From Acidimicrobiia bacterium (lineage in GTDB: Bacteria > Actinomycetota > Acidimicrobiia > Acidimicrobiales > Bin134): a stretch of DNA of 64,000 bases. Made by a program: the position numbers and the translations under genes. The notes under the pieces are model-generated. The model saw nothing but the letters and a program-made list of their open reading frames with translations, was not told the origin of the DNA and searched no databases. Location of the stretch: contig VYEX01000081.1 in assembly GCA_009842675.1 (NCBI GenBank), forward strand, positions 1 through 64,000, read 5' to 3'. Positions within the stretch are counted from its first letter, which is position 1. Each line of letters starts with the position of its first letter. Below are positions 16,866-25,425 of this stretch, piece by piece.

Positions 16866-17399
16866 CTACGCCGCGGTCAAGCGGGCGAGGGCCTCGTCGA
16901 TGATGGTGGTGGCCAGCTTCTGGAGGGATTCGTCGTCGAGGGTGGAGACGGGGTGGGGGACAGTGACTGCGGGGTAGGAGGCCATGCCTACGGTGGGGGC
17001 GAACGACTCGACCACCGGCTCAAACGGCTCGGTGATCAGCAGCATCGACGGGATGCCCCTGGACTCCATGTGAACGGCGTCGTGCAGACTGCACGCCGTG
17101 CAGGCCCCTCAATCGCCCAATCCGGAGATGATGAGGTGGGAGCGGGCAGCCAGCATCTCGGCGTCGTCAGCGTCGATGGGCTTGCCGGCGGCCGATTTGG
17201 AGTGGACCACGATGTCGGCCACCGGAAGGCGTTCCCGCAGGCCCTCGGCCACGTAAGTGAGAAGTTCTTTGGCGTTGTTCTTGGCGTTGTCGATCACCCC
17301 AATGACCACGGGCTCAGCGGGCATCTGGCGAGGCGCCATGGCAACTTCTTCAACATGGGCTTCTTCGTAGACTGGGGACAACACCGTTACTGACGACAC
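16866..17399 (-). CDS. UGSC-type selenoprotein with in-frame UGA (selenocysteine at residue 97)
   Basis: Read through the TGA at 17111-17109, the frame from GTG 17399 encodes 177 residues matching the UGSC (seleno)protein family along its whole length. It has an early strand VVIGVIDNAKNNAKELL, then LIISGLGD-U-GACTACSLHD with Sec97, Cys100 and Cys103, then the MESRGIPSMLLITEPFEP and VPHP segments that follow the motif in that family. The family is known from genomes that use selenium and often shows GDUGSC; here Ser is Ala. Read as ordinary genes it would split into a 96-residue piece and a 67-residue piece with conserved sequence between them lost. AAGGAGGAG precedes the GTG at good spacing. 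A thiol/selenol redox role is inferred. Confidence 0.9.
17074..17099 (-). promoter_or_regulatory. Bacterial SECIS-like hairpin just downstream of the UGA
   Basis: On the minus strand the 7-base arms ACGGCGT (17099-17093) and ACGCCGT (17080-17074) pair perfectly. Inside them GCA and TGC pair to leave a GTC loop at 17089-17087, with a 3-base ACG bulge below the upper stem. The loop begins with G and starts 19 bases after the UGA, inside the 16-37 base distance known for bacterial SECIS elements. A competing smaller hairpin (CTGCAC-GGC-GTGCAG) overlaps it. It should bind SelB to direct selenocysteine insertion. Confidence 0.75.
17109..17111 (-). other. UGA codon predicted to encode selenocysteine
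   Basis: The TGA lies exactly where the UGSC family has selenocysteine (or Cys in non-seleno homologues). Reading continues in the same frame for a further 80 codons to a TAG that lies 4 bases from the convergent PAC2 stop. Residues on both sides are conserved family segments, so a true stop is unlikely. Confidence 0.88.
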
Positions 17400-17413
17400 G
17401 AGAACTCCTCCTT
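17400..17413 (-). promoter_or_regulatory. Strong ribosome-binding site of the selenoprotein gene
   Basis: AAGGAGG (17413-17407, minus strand) lies 7 bases before the GTG at 17399 and overlaps by one base the TGA of the upstream gene. This fixes the GTG as the start of the selenoprotein and couples its translation to the partner gene. Confidence 0.75.
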
Positions 17414-18474
17414 CACGCCAAGGGTAGCCCGTCGCCGGGTGCGGCCACCTTCCGGGTGACCGCCACCGAGTGAACCGTCGGCGCCCAGTTGGGGATATAG
17501 GCCGACCATCCTGCCCCCGCGCTGCCTGCGGTAACCAGGAAGATGTCGTGGGGTCCTCGAACCGTGTTGAGCTTGCCGTCGGCATCGGGGGTCATGTCGT
17601 TTTGAGCCGTGAACTCCTGCAATACCCCGCCCGCCGCCAAGTGCTCGGGGGTCACCCTGCTGTGCTCGGCCAAGAACTCCCGCACCATGGGCTTGGTCCA
17701 GCCCGCCTCGGCCAGGATTTGGCGGTGCTCGGGGCCGATCACCAGCAACACCTGGTGTTTCTTGGCCACCGCATAGGTGGCCGGGCCGGTCATGGCGGAG
17801 GCAAACGTCAACAAGATCCCCTCGGGATCGCCGTTGAGGTGGTTGGCCACCTGGTGAGGGCTTTCGGAGGGGAACATGGTCACCGTTGTGTCCTCCTCGC
17901 CGTAGCCCAGCTCCACCCGAAGCGGCGGCCATCCCTCGGGCGGGGATTCTTCGGCCACCAGCATGGTGTATTTGCCAGGGTGGCCCAGCGATGATCCGTC
18001 GAGGGTGTCCGACCGGGCCCCCAACACGTTCATGGCCACCAGCCGCAGGGCCCGGCCCACCGTGGCGTTGGCCCGATAGCCCGGACCCAACGCATTGCGC
18101 CCGGAGTTGAACCCCAGTTCGGCCACCAGGGGACCGCTCACCACCGCACAGAGCGCGGCGCCGCCAGTGCTGGTCACCACCGTGTGGCACCCGAAGCGGG
18201 GGTCGAACATGGCCGACAAACCGGCCAGCACCACCGGGAAGTACTCGGGGCGACAGCCGGCCATCACCGCATTGACGGCCGCTTTCTCCGCGGTCACCTC
18301 TCGCGACCGCTCAGGCACACTGCCCACTATGTCGGCCGGGCCCAAACCGGCATGGTCCAGCATCGCCTGCACCCGCTCCGGGGTGGGCGGAATCACCGGC
18401 AGTCCGTCGGTCCACCCCCGGTCGAAGAACTCCTCTTGGACATCCCCCGCATCGAGCACCAACTCCTGAGCCAT
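17413..18474 (-). CDS. Conserved protein of unknown function, operon partner of the UGSC selenoprotein
   Basis: A 353-residue protein. The N-terminus contains FFDRGWTDGLPVIPPTPERV, a pattern seen in actinobacterial and marine proteins found with UGSC selenoproteins. Other features are a Cys in MAGCRPEYFPVV, FGCHTVV with a second Cys, STGGAALCAVVSGP, and a Gly-rich end GSAGAGWSAYIPNW. No signal peptide or membrane segment is obvious. Its stop lies 13 bases before the selenoprotein start, so the two form a tight operon and probably act together, perhaps as substrate-binding and redox parts of one enzyme; that is inference. I cannot assign a reaction. Confidence 0.8.
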   Translation of the reverse strand: MAQELVLDAGDVQEEFFDRGWTDGLPVIPPTPERVQAMLDHAGLGPADIVGSVPERSREVTAEKAAVNAVMAGCRPEYFPVVLAGLSAMFDPRFGCHTVVTSTGGAALCAVVSGPLVAELGFNSGRNALGPGYRANATVGRALRLVAMNVLGARSDTLDGSSLGHPGKYTMLVAEESPPEGWPPLRVELGYGEEDTTVTMFPSESPHQVANHLNGDPEGILLTFASAMTGPATYAVAKKHQVLLVIGPEHRQILAEAGWTKPMVREFLAEHSRVTPEHLAAGGVLQEFTAQNDMTPDADGKLNTVRGPHDIFLVTAGSAGAGWSAYIPNWAPTVHSVAVTRKVAAPGDGLPLA

Positions 18475-18501
18475 CTCCCGACGCTAGTAGGGTTCCCCGC
18501 C

Positions 18502-19296
18502 GTGACCGGAAGACTGACAGGCAAGAGAACCATCGTGACCGGCGCGGGCTCGGGCATCGGCAAGGCCGCGGCCCAGCTGTTCGCCGCCGAGGGGGCCCTG
18601 GTGATGTGCGCCGACATCAACGGCGACGCTGCCGCGGCCACCGCGGCCGAGATCGGCGACCAGGCCATCAGTCTGGGGGTGGACGTGACCCAACCCGGCG
18701 ACTGCCAAGCCATGACCGAGCAGACTGCATCTGCATTCGGCGGCCTCGACGCGGTGTACTCCAACGCCGGGGTGGACGGACCCGGCCGAGCCGGCGACCT
18801 CAGCCTCGAAGAGTGGAACCGGGTGATCGGGGTGAACCTCACCGGCAAATGGCTGGCGGTCAAGTTCGCCATTCCCCACCTCATCGAGGCCGGCGGCGGG
18901 TCGTTGGTCCTCCAGGCCAGCGTCGGCGGCGTGATCGGCGTACCGGGAATTGCCGCCTATGCCGCAGCCAAGGCCGGGGTGATCGGCCTCACCCGGCAGA
19001 TGGCGGTGGACTACGGCCCCGACAACATCCGGGTCAACGCCATCTGTCCTGGGACTGTGCCCACTCCCCTGGTGCGGGCCACCTACGAGAAGCGGGGCGG
19101 ATTCTCCGCAACGGCCAACGCACCGGAAGATGCCACCGTCGACGAGATGATCGAGGCGGCCGTAGTACGCCATCCCATCGGCCGCCTCGGCACCACCACT
19201 GACATCGCCCAACTCGCCCTGCACCTGGCCTCGGACGAATCGTCGTGGACCACCGGCGCCGCCATCGTCATCGACGGCGGAATGTCGGTGGCCTGA
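18502..19296 (+). CDS. SDR family oxidoreductase
   Basis: A 264-residue classical short-chain dehydrogenase. TGAGSGIG near residue 12 binds the cofactor, CADINGD gives an Asp favouring NAD, NAGVDG is the structural motif, and YAAAK holds the catalytic Tyr and Lys. The C-terminal GGMSVA is typical. GTG at 18502 is chosen because it sits directly before GRLTGK; the frame upstream overlaps the divergent neighbour. It shares only the general fold with the SDR at 15082. Substrate unknown; 27 bases separate it from the divergent selenoprotein operon. Confidence 0.88.
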   Translation: MTGRLTGKRTIVTGAGSGIGKAAAQLFAAEGALVMCADINGDAAAATAAEIGDQAISLGVDVTQPGDCQAMTEQTASAFGGLDAVYSNAGVDGPGRAGDLSLEEWNRVIGVNLTGKWLAVKFAIPHLIEAGGGSLVLQASVGGVIGVPGIAAYAAAKAGVIGLTRQMAVDYGPDNIRVNAICPGTVPTPLVRATYEKRGGFSATANAPEDATVDEMIEAAVVRHPIGRLGTTTDIAQLALHLASDESSWTTGAAIVIDGGMSVA

Positions 19297-19309
19297 TCAA
19301 TCCTGGGGT

Positions 19310-19873
19310 TCAGCTGAGTTCGGCGAAGAACTTCTTCCAGGTGTCCAAGCTCTCGGGGAGCTCTGCGGAGCTGATTTGGCCGAAGTAGCGCTTGCGATCG
19401 GCCTCTGTGAGCCCGCCGTCCACCAACTCGGCCATGTCCATGTAATACACCATGGCGACGCTGCGCTCAGCAAAGCGCCACTCCCCGCCGTCATGGCGGT
19501 ACTGGTCGAAGTAGCGCAGGCCAGTCACGAAGGTCCTTCCCTCAATGCCCAATTCGGCGTGGGCGTTGACGATGCCGGAGGCGTGGCCGGCGCGGTTGGC
19601 GTCGAGCTCAACCAGATGGCTGTTGGGATAGTGGTATGTGGCGCCGAACGAAGACAGCCGGTCGGTGTAGAAGTCCACGATGGCCGACCGTCCCTCATTG
19701 ACCACCGCGCCGTCGCCGTGTCGAAAAACGGCGTCTTCGGTGAACAAGGCGGCCACCGCGTCAATGTCCCGGTCGTCCACCGCCATGCCATAGCGAACTA
19801 CCAGATCTCGGATCTCCTCCCGAGCCTCCATTCGGGCGATTCGCTCAGACAGGCCATCAGTCGCACTGGTCAT
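19310..19873 (-). CDS. Nuclear transport factor 2 / SnoaL-like protein
   Basis: A 187-residue SnoaL-like protein. The N-terminal helix [25 protein letters not shown] and the strand pattern [12 protein letters not shown], followed by [16 protein letters not shown], are typical of this alpha+beta barrel. The fold serves as dehydratase, hydrolase or isomerase (for example steroid delta-isomerase, scytalone dehydratase) or as a non-catalytic binder. The ATG at 19873 begins MTSATDG; the longer frame upstream has no conserved sequence. It converges on the SDR gene. Confidence 0.85.
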   Translation of the reverse strand: MTSATDGLSERIARMEAREEIRDLVVRYGMAVDDRDIDAVAALFTEDAVFRHGDGAVVNEGRSAIVDFYTDRLSSFGATYHYPNSHLVELDANRAGHASGIVNAHAELGIEGRTFVTGLRYFDQYRHDGGEWRFAERSVAMVYYMDMAELVDGGLTEADRKRYFGQISSAELPESLDTWKKFFAELS

Positions 19874-20003
19874 TTCATTTGCCTCCCGGTCTCGAGCCTC
19901 TGATGCCCCCGGTCGGGAGCCATCGAAATTTGTCGGCTTCGGCCAGCGAAAACTACCGTCGCCCTCTGTTGACCGGCAACACCCGGTCGTCCTGAGGGGG
20001 GCC
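19874..20003. promoter_or_regulatory. Divergent region upstream of the ABC transporter operon
   Basis: These 130 bases lie between the SnoaL-like gene and the first permease gene and should hold the promoter of the transporter operon. The permease ATG is preceded at short distance by a GAGGGGG run. No clear operator repeat was found. Confidence 0.35.
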
Positions 20004-20912
20004 ATGCTTCTAGCTTTCGGCAACTTCACTGCTGATCCAAGCGTCAATTTGCAGTTGTTGATCGGCGGATTGGCCCTAGGGGCCATTTACGCCGTGGTGG
20101 CTCTCGGCTTCGTGCTCGTCTATAAGAGCACCGACGTGCTGAATCTGGCCCACGGGGAATTCCTGATGCTCGGGGCGTATTTCGCGCTGACGTTTTTGAT
20201 ATCCGAAAACCTCAACTTCTTCTTGGGCGTTCTCGTGCTGCTGCTGGTGATGCTGGTGTTCGGACTATTGGTCCACTACGGGATCATGCGACGAATGGTG
20301 GGCCAGGGCTTCTTTGCCATTGTGCTGATCACCCTGGGCATCGCCACCATCATCCGCGCCCTATTGCTCATCTTCTACGGACCCACGGAGCGAGCCCGCC
20401 TCGACTTGCTTCCCCAGGGCAGCTTCGAAGTTGGCGGCGCCACGGTGAGGCACGTGGATCTGATCATCTTCGCCGTGGTGGCGGGGTGTGTGCTGCTGTT
20501 CTTCCTCTTCTTCAAGTACACCCGGCTGGGACTGCACATGCGGGCGGTGGCCGACGACATCGAGGCCGCCGCGGCCATGGGCATCGACCCCGACAAGGTG
20601 TACGCCATGACGTGGGCCGCGGCCATGGTCATGGCCGGGGTTGGTGGACTGCTATTCGGCCATGTCACCGGGGCCATCGACCGCAGCATCGAGGCCATCG
20701 GCCTGCGGGCCTTCCCCGCCGCGGTGGTGGGCGGGCTCACGTCGCTGGGCGGCTCCATTGTCGGCGGCCTGGTGGTGGGGGTGATCGAGCAGTTCGCCAA
20801 CGGTCATCTGGGCACCAAGTGGCGGGAGCCGGTGGCCTTCTCTGTGATGTTCGTGGTGCTGCTGGTGCGACCGACTGGCCTCTGGGGCCGGAAGGACCTG
20901 GAGCGGGTATGA
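20004..20912 (+). CDS. livH: Branched-chain amino-acid type ABC transporter permease (LivH)
   Basis: A 302-residue inner-membrane permease of the HAAT family. It begins LLIGGLALGAIYAVVALGFVLVYKSTDVLNLAHGEF, the LivH hallmark in two pieces, and carries the EAA-like cytoplasmic loop GLHMRAVADDIEAAAAMGI that contacts the ATPases. Roughly eight hydrophobic segments. It pairs with LivM to form the channel. The following four genes complete the transporter in the order permease, permease, ATPase, ATPase, binding protein. The substrate may be an amino acid, amide or small carboxylate. Confidence 0.92.
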   Translation: MLLAFGNFTADPSVNLQLLIGGLALGAIYAVVALGFVLVYKSTDVLNLAHGEFLMLGAYFALTFLISENLNFFLGVLVLLLVMLVFGLLVHYGIMRRMVGQGFFAIVLITLGIATIIRALLLIFYGPTERARLDLLPQGSFEVGGATVRHVDLIIFAVVAGCVLLFFLFFKYTRLGLHMRAVADDIEAAAAMGIDPDKVYAMTWAAAMVMAGVGGLLFGHVTGAIDRSIEAIGLRAFPAAVVGGLTSLGGSIVGGLVVGVIEQFANGHLGTKWREPVAFSVMFVVLLVRPTGLWGRKDLERV

Positions 20913-20949
20913 GCTGGGAACTGGAAGACTCATTCTTGCGGGGCGACCT

Positions 20950-22290
20950 ATGACGGCCACGGAGAATCCCCCGGCCCAGCAGACTGCTCAGACCTACCGT
21001 CCTTCCACCCTCCAGCGGTTTCTTCCCTTCATCATCGCCGCGGTGGTGCCGTTCATCCTGGGATCGACCACCGGCGACTTGAATTTCTGGTGGAAGGCGG
21101 TGATCACGGTTGTGGTCTTGGTCGTCGTCGCCCGACTGGCCTGGAAATGGACGCCTCGGGGCGAGCTCACCCACCGCGAGGACATGCGCTTGTGGCGGAC
21201 CCCCAGCGATCGGTCGTGGGCGGCGTTGACCATGTTCGGCCTGCTGGTGCTGCCCTTCATCTTGGCCTCCGACTTCACGCCCCCCATGGGCTTCCCCTGG
21301 GCCACCTGGTTCGCAGTGGTCAACCTGGTGTTGATCTTCGCCATGGGCGCCGCGGCCTTCAACCTGCTGGTGGGCTATTCCGGCCAGATCAGCCTGGCCC
21401 ACGTGGCGTTCTTGGCTCTGGGCAGCATCGTCGGCGGCGTCGTCGGGGTGCAGTGGAGCGGCGGAAACATGTGGTACGCCCTGCCGGCTGCGGCCCTGGC
21501 CGGAGCGGTGGTGGGTGCAATCTCCGGTCTGCCCGCCCTGCGGCTCAAACACCTCTACCTGCTGCTGGCCACTTTCGGCTTCCACTTCGTGATGATGCTG
21601 GTGTGGCGGGAGTACCTCCAGGAGTACTTCGGCTTCGTCGGCATCCGCTTCAAGGGTGAGAACTCCCCGCGGATCGCTTCCTGGCTGCACTGGCTGCCCG
21701 GCATTGACCCCGACCAAAACGGCGAGTTCGTCATCACCGGCCAGTTCCGGTGGTATTGGGTGCTCATGCCCATCACGGTGCTTTCGATTCTGTTCATGGT
21801 GAACGTGGTTAGGACTCGGGAGGGACGGGCGTTCGCCGCGGTGCGCGACCGAGACGTCTCCGCCTCGCTGCTGGGCATCAACGTGGCTCGGTCCAAGCTT
21901 TTTGCCTTCGCTTTGTCTTCTGCGATTGTGTCCATGTCGGGAGTGCTGGCCTCGTTCTACATCGGCTCTCGGGGCGAGGACAGTTTCAACGTCCAAACGG
22001 TGTTGAACTACGCCATCATCATCGTGGTCGGCGGCTTCTCCAGCATCCAGGGGGCCATCTTCGGCTCAGCGTTCTTCTGGTTCCTGCCCGAATGGTTCAA
22101 ATGGGCCCGAGAGGAGCTCTGGTTCGTGAGGGACATCGACTTCCTCAGCGACTATCCCAGCGAGATCGACTTGGCCATCAAGGGGTTCTTGGTGGTGATC
22201 ATCTTGATGTTCAAGCCTGATGGCTTGGCCGGCATGTGGCGGGACTTCAAGAACTGGCTGGGCCGCACACTGGCCAGGAGCAACCCATGA
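20950..22290 (+). CDS. livM: Branched-chain amino-acid type ABC transporter permease (LivM)
   Basis: A 446-residue second permease. The LivM core starts near residue 125 with AAFNLLVGYSGQISLAHVAFLALG, split by hydrophobic turns, and contains the EAA-like loop FAAVRDRDVSASLLGINVARSKL. The first 120 residues form an extra N-terminal region with two or three hydrophobic segments and a charged stretch, longer than in E. coli LivM but common in actinobacteria. The start lies 37 bases after the LivH stop. The stop overlaps the ATG of the ATPase gene (ATGA). Confidence 0.92.
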   Translation: MTATENPPAQQTAQTYRPSTLQRFLPFIIAAVVPFILGSTTGDLNFWWKAVITVVVLVVVARLAWKWTPRGELTHREDMRLWRTPSDRSWAALTMFGLLVLPFILASDFTPPMGFPWATWFAVVNLVLIFAMGAAAFNLLVGYSGQISLAHVAFLALGSIVGGVVGVQWSGGNMWYALPAAALAGAVVGAISGLPALRLKHLYLLLATFGFHFVMMLVWREYLQEYFGFVGIRFKGENSPRIASWLHWLPGIDPDQNGEFVITGQFRWYWVLMPITVLSILFMVNVVRTREGRAFAAVRDRDVSASLLGINVARSKLFAFALSSAIVSMSGVLASFYIGSRGEDSFNVQTVLNYAIIIVVGGFSSIQGAIFGSAFFWFLPEWFKWAREELWFVRDIDFLSDYPSEIDLAIKGFLVVIILMFKPDGLAGMWRDFKNWLGRTLARSNP

Positions 22291-23114
22291 ACGCCCGCGG
22301 ACTCGACCTGACGATTGAAGGCCTAACGGTGGTCTATGGAGGAGTCACTGCGCTGGATGACGTGCGCATCGCGGTGCCCTCCGGTGGCTTCGTCACGGTC
22401 TTAGGGGCGAACGGAGCGGGAAAGACCACCCTGGTCCGATCGATCACCGGCCTGCTCTACCTCCATAAGGGCCGAGTGCGCCGGGGCAGCATCGTGTTGG
22501 GGGGAGAGTCGATTCTGGGCAGGAAGACCCCCGATATCGTTTCCGCTGGCGTAGCCCAAGTACCCGAGGGCCGCAAGCTGTTCCCCAACCTCACGGTGAA
22601 GGAGAACCTGCTGTGCGGGGCGGCCAGCCGCAGCGACCTTTCCGGCATCGACGATTCGCTGGATCAGAACCTGGATCTGTTCCCCCAGCTGCGTCCGCTG
22701 CTCAGCCAAACCGCGGGATTGCTATCAGGAGGCGAGCAGCAGATGGTGGCGGTGGGGCGAGCACTGATGTCGCAGCCATCTCTGTTGATCTGCGATGAGC
22801 TGTCGTTGGGGCTGGCCCCCAAGATCGTCCACCGGCTGTTCGAGCTGCTCACCGAGATCAACGAGACTCGAGGCACATCGATCCTGGTCATCGAGCAGAA
22901 TGCCAGCCTTGCTCTTGAGCACGCGGCCGACGCTTACGTCTTGGAATTGGGCCGGGTGCTCATGGAGGGCAGCGCGGCCGAGCTCCGAGGCAATCCAATG
23001 GTGCAGGAGCTTTACCTGGGCGGCGGCGGTGAGGCCCACACCTCCTACGCCGCCATCGAGCGCCCCCGCGGTGAAAGGCGCCGGGGACGCAAGAAGCCAG
23101 GTGGCGATTCATGA
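22287..23114 (+). CDS. livF: ABC transporter ATP-binding protein (LivF-type)
   Basis: A 275-residue ATPase. Walker A GANGAGKTT near residue 38, LivF-type VPEGRKLFPNLTVKENL, signature LSGGEQQM, Walker B LLICDEL and the H-loop region VIEQNASLAL are all present. The C-terminal 25 residues are an Arg/Gly-rich basic tail (RPRGERRRGRKKPGG) not usual for LivF. The ATG at 22287 overlaps the LivM stop. Walker B has D-E followed by Leu rather than Pro, normal for this subfamily. Confidence 0.92.
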   Translation: MNARGLDLTIEGLTVVYGGVTALDDVRIAVPSGGFVTVLGANGAGKTTLVRSITGLLYLHKGRVRRGSIVLGGESILGRKTPDIVSAGVAQVPEGRKLFPNLTVKENLLCGAASRSDLSGIDDSLDQNLDLFPQLRPLLSQTAGLLSGGEQQMVAVGRALMSQPSLLICDELSLGLAPKIVHRLFELLTEINETRGTSILVIEQNASLALEHAADAYVLELGRVLMEGSAAELRGNPMVQELYLGGGGEAHTSYAAIERPRGERRRGRKKPGGDS

Positions 23115-23908
23115 GCGACGCCATCTTGACCTTCGACGACGTGACCGTGCAGTTTGGCGGGGTCCGGGCCTGCGATTCGATCAGCGGTCGGGTGGACCGG
23201 GGGTCTCTGTTCGCACTGATCGGCCCCAACGGAGCGGGCAAGACCACCCTGGTCAACGCCATATCGGGGGTGTACAAGCCGCTGCCCGGCGCTCAAGTTC
23301 AGTTCCACCCCGAAGGCGGGCCCCCCGAGGACCTGCTGGCCTACCGCCCCTTCCAGATCGCCCGTCTAGGAGTGGCTCGAACCTTCCAGAACCTGGGGCT
23401 GTTCATGGGCGAGAACGTGCTCACCAACCTGCTGCTCGGCCGCTACATCCACGAGCACACACGGCTCATCGAGGGCGGACTCTTCACCCGGCGAGCAGTC
23501 AAACGGGAGTTGGCCGCTCGCCAAGCCATCGAGCGGGTGGTCGAACTGCTGGATTTGGGAGCATTTCGGCGGGATTCGGTAGGCGACTTGCCCTACGGAG
23601 TGCAAAAGCGCATCGAATTCGGCCGCGTCCTGGCCATGGAGCCCGAGCTGTTGATGCTCGATGAGCCCATGGCCGGCATGAGCGTGGATGAGAAGCAGGA
23701 CATGATCCGCTACATCTATTCGGCTCAAGATGAGCTCGGCATGACCGTTTTCCTTATCGAGCACGACATGGGAGTGGTCATGTCGATCGCCGACCATGTG
23801 ATGGTGTTGGACTTCGGCCAGAAGATCGCCGAGGGAACCCCAGCGGAGATGCAGCAGGACGAGCGGGTGATCGCCGCCTACCTCGGCACCGAGATGGCCG
23901 AGAACTGA
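23111..23908 (+). CDS. livG: ABC transporter ATP-binding protein (LivG-type)
   Basis: A 265-residue ATPase. Walker A GPNGAGKTT near residue 38, the LivG pattern ARTFQNLGLFMGENVLTNLLLG, signature LPYGVQKRIEFGR (the usual LivG form of LSGGQ), Walker B LLMLDEPMAGMS and H-loop VFLIEHDMGVVM. It overlaps the previous gene by four bases (ATGA). With LivF it makes the ATPase heterodimer of the uptake system. Confidence 0.92.
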   Translation: MSDAILTFDDVTVQFGGVRACDSISGRVDRGSLFALIGPNGAGKTTLVNAISGVYKPLPGAQVQFHPEGGPPEDLLAYRPFQIARLGVARTFQNLGLFMGENVLTNLLLGRYIHEHTRLIEGGLFTRRAVKRELAARQAIERVVELLDLGAFRRDSVGDLPYGVQKRIEFGRVLAMEPELLMLDEPMAGMSVDEKQDMIRYIYSAQDELGMTVFLIEHDMGVVMSIADHVMVLDFGQKIAEGTPAEMQQDERVIAAYLGTEMAEN

Positions 23909-24047
23909 GATAGCCACCGATTTAGCCCCTGACGCCAACGGTGAATTATGGTGACCTGCTGTTATGCCAATCGTTGGATACTCGACTATTGGACTACCAA
24001 ATAGGGCCGCCTAGTTGGTGGCACCAGAAACAAGAGGGGAAATACCT
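23909..24047 (+). promoter_or_regulatory. Intergenic region before the binding-protein gene
   Basis: About 140 bases, more AT-rich than the coding DNA around it, between the ATPase and lipoprotein genes. A Shine-Dalgarno-like GAGGGG lies shortly before the ATG at 24048. The gap is long enough for a separate promoter, which would allow more binding protein than permease to be made, as is common for such systems. No sure -35/-10 pair was identified. Confidence 0.4.
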
Positions 24048-25403
24048 ATGACTCGACGCTGGCTGAAGATTCTCGTAGCCCTGTTCGCGTTCGCACTGAT
24101 CGCGGCAGCCTGCGGCAACGACGACGATGACGCTGCACCGGCGCCGGCACCCACAGCCGCTGCGACCGAAGCACCAGCACCCGCACCCACCGAGGCACCG
24201 GCCCCGACTGAAGCCCCCGATATGGGGGTGCCCGACAACCCGGACAACGGCGTCACCTCCAGCTCGATCAAAGTCGGCTGGATGGGCGACCTGACCGGGC
24301 CGACCGCATCGTCTCAGCAGTTCAACAGCCACGGCAGCGAGGCCTACTTCGAGTGCGCCAACCGTGACGGTGGCGCCCTGGGCCGCATGTTCGACTACCT
24401 CCCCGAGGACGACCAGTTCAACGCCGACAATGCGGCCATCAACTTCACCAAGCTCACCGAGGACGACAAGGTTCTTGCCCTGGTCGGCTTGGGCGGCTCG
24501 CACATCAGCACCCAGCTCCAGCCCGATATCGAAACTCTGAACCTGCCGGTGATCGGCCCACCCCAGACCATCGACATCCAGCTTGAGGGCGACCAGTACT
24601 TCAACAACCTGGCCCACTACGGCGACCAGGCCGACCTGGCCGCCGGCCACATAGCCGCCACCGTCGGCGGCATCGAGAACGCCGTGGTCATGGGCATCAG
24701 CCTGGAGGTGCCCTCCGGCACCGAGTTCGCCGCCTATGTGGAGCAGTCGGTGGAGAAGGGTGGCGGAACCTACGTCAACACCCTCTACGTAGCTCCGGGC
24801 GCCTCTGAGGTGACCGCGCAGATGGTGGAGCTGCAAGCCGGCATCGACGACCATGGCGTGAACTACGTCACCCTCCACGGGTCTCCCGGTGCTGGCCTGG
24901 TGGTCATGCAGGGCATGGCCGACGTGGGCATCACCGACGTACCCATCATCGGCATCCACGGCATCGCGGCCAACTCGATTTGGACCGAAGGCCCGGAGTC
25001 GGTGAGCGATGAGACGTTTGGCATTCACTCGTTCCTGACCGCCAACAACAACATCGAGGCCTCGGCCATGATGGAGGAGTGCGCATCGCTGGCCGGCTAC
25101 GACGGCGAGCACCTCAATCTGAACTTCGCTCACGGCTTCTTGAACGGCTACGTGTTCCACCAGGCCGTGGAGCGGGCCGCCGAGACCGGCGAGCTGAGCC
25201 GTGAGAGCCTGACCGAAGCCCTCAAGGGCAGCTTCGACACCATGGGCATCACCTGCCCGATCGACTGGGCGGCCCACCCGCACCACAGCCAGTGCGGAGC
25301 GGCGTTCTCACTCGACGCTGCTTCGGGCGGCATGGTGGCGGCCAATCCGTTCGCCTTCTACGCCGACAGCTTCGACGGCGAGTACGGCATCGAGATCGGC
25401 TAA
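24048..25403 (+). CDS. ABC transporter substrate-binding lipoprotein (LivK/HAAT type)
   Basis: A 451-residue exported lipoprotein. A basic start (MTRRWLK) is followed by a hydrophobic segment ending ALIAAAC, with Cys22 as the lipidation site. A low-complexity Ala/Pro/Thr/Glu linker follows, then the periplasmic-binding type I domain, opening IKVGWMGDLTGPTASS and including YFECANRDGG. It captures substrate at the outer face of the membrane for the LivHMFG complex. The ligand cannot be read from the sequence; acidic residues are abundant. A P450 gene follows after 22 bases on the same strand. Confidence 0.92.
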   Translation: MTRRWLKILVALFAFALIAAACGNDDDDAAPAPAPTAAATEAPAPAPTEAPAPTEAPDMGVPDNPDNGVTSSSIKVGWMGDLTGPTASSQQFNSHGSEAYFECANRDGGALGRMFDYLPEDDQFNADNAAINFTKLTEDDKVLALVGLGGSHISTQLQPDIETLNLPVIGPPQTIDIQLEGDQYFNNLAHYGDQADLAAGHIAATVGGIENAVVMGISLEVPSGTEFAAYVEQSVEKGGGTYVNTLYVAPGASEVTAQMVELQAGIDDHGVNYVTLHGSPGAGLVVMQGMADVGITDVPIIGIHGIAANSIWTEGPESVSDETFGIHSFLTANNNIEASAMMEECASLAGYDGEHLNLNFAHGFLNGYVFHQAVERAAETGELSRESLTEALKGSFDTMGITCPIDWAAHPHHSQCGAAFSLDAASGGMVAANPFAFYADSFDGEYGIEIG

Positions 25404-25425
25404 TCGAACAAGGGGAGCCCCTGCG

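Noticed and set aside
16866-17069. Separate 67-residue gene starting at an internal ATG (17069)
   Set aside because: The sequence between the TGA and this ATG is conserved family sequence and in frame, so this is the C-terminal part of the selenoprotein, not its own gene.
20737-21996. Long minus-strand frame (419 codons) opposite the permease genes
   Set aside because: Low-complexity His/Gln/Gly-rich product, antisense to clear LivH/LivM sequence.
23994-25286. Minus-strand frame of 430 codons opposite the binding lipoprotein
   Set aside because: Antisense shadow; Gly/Val/His-rich without motifs.
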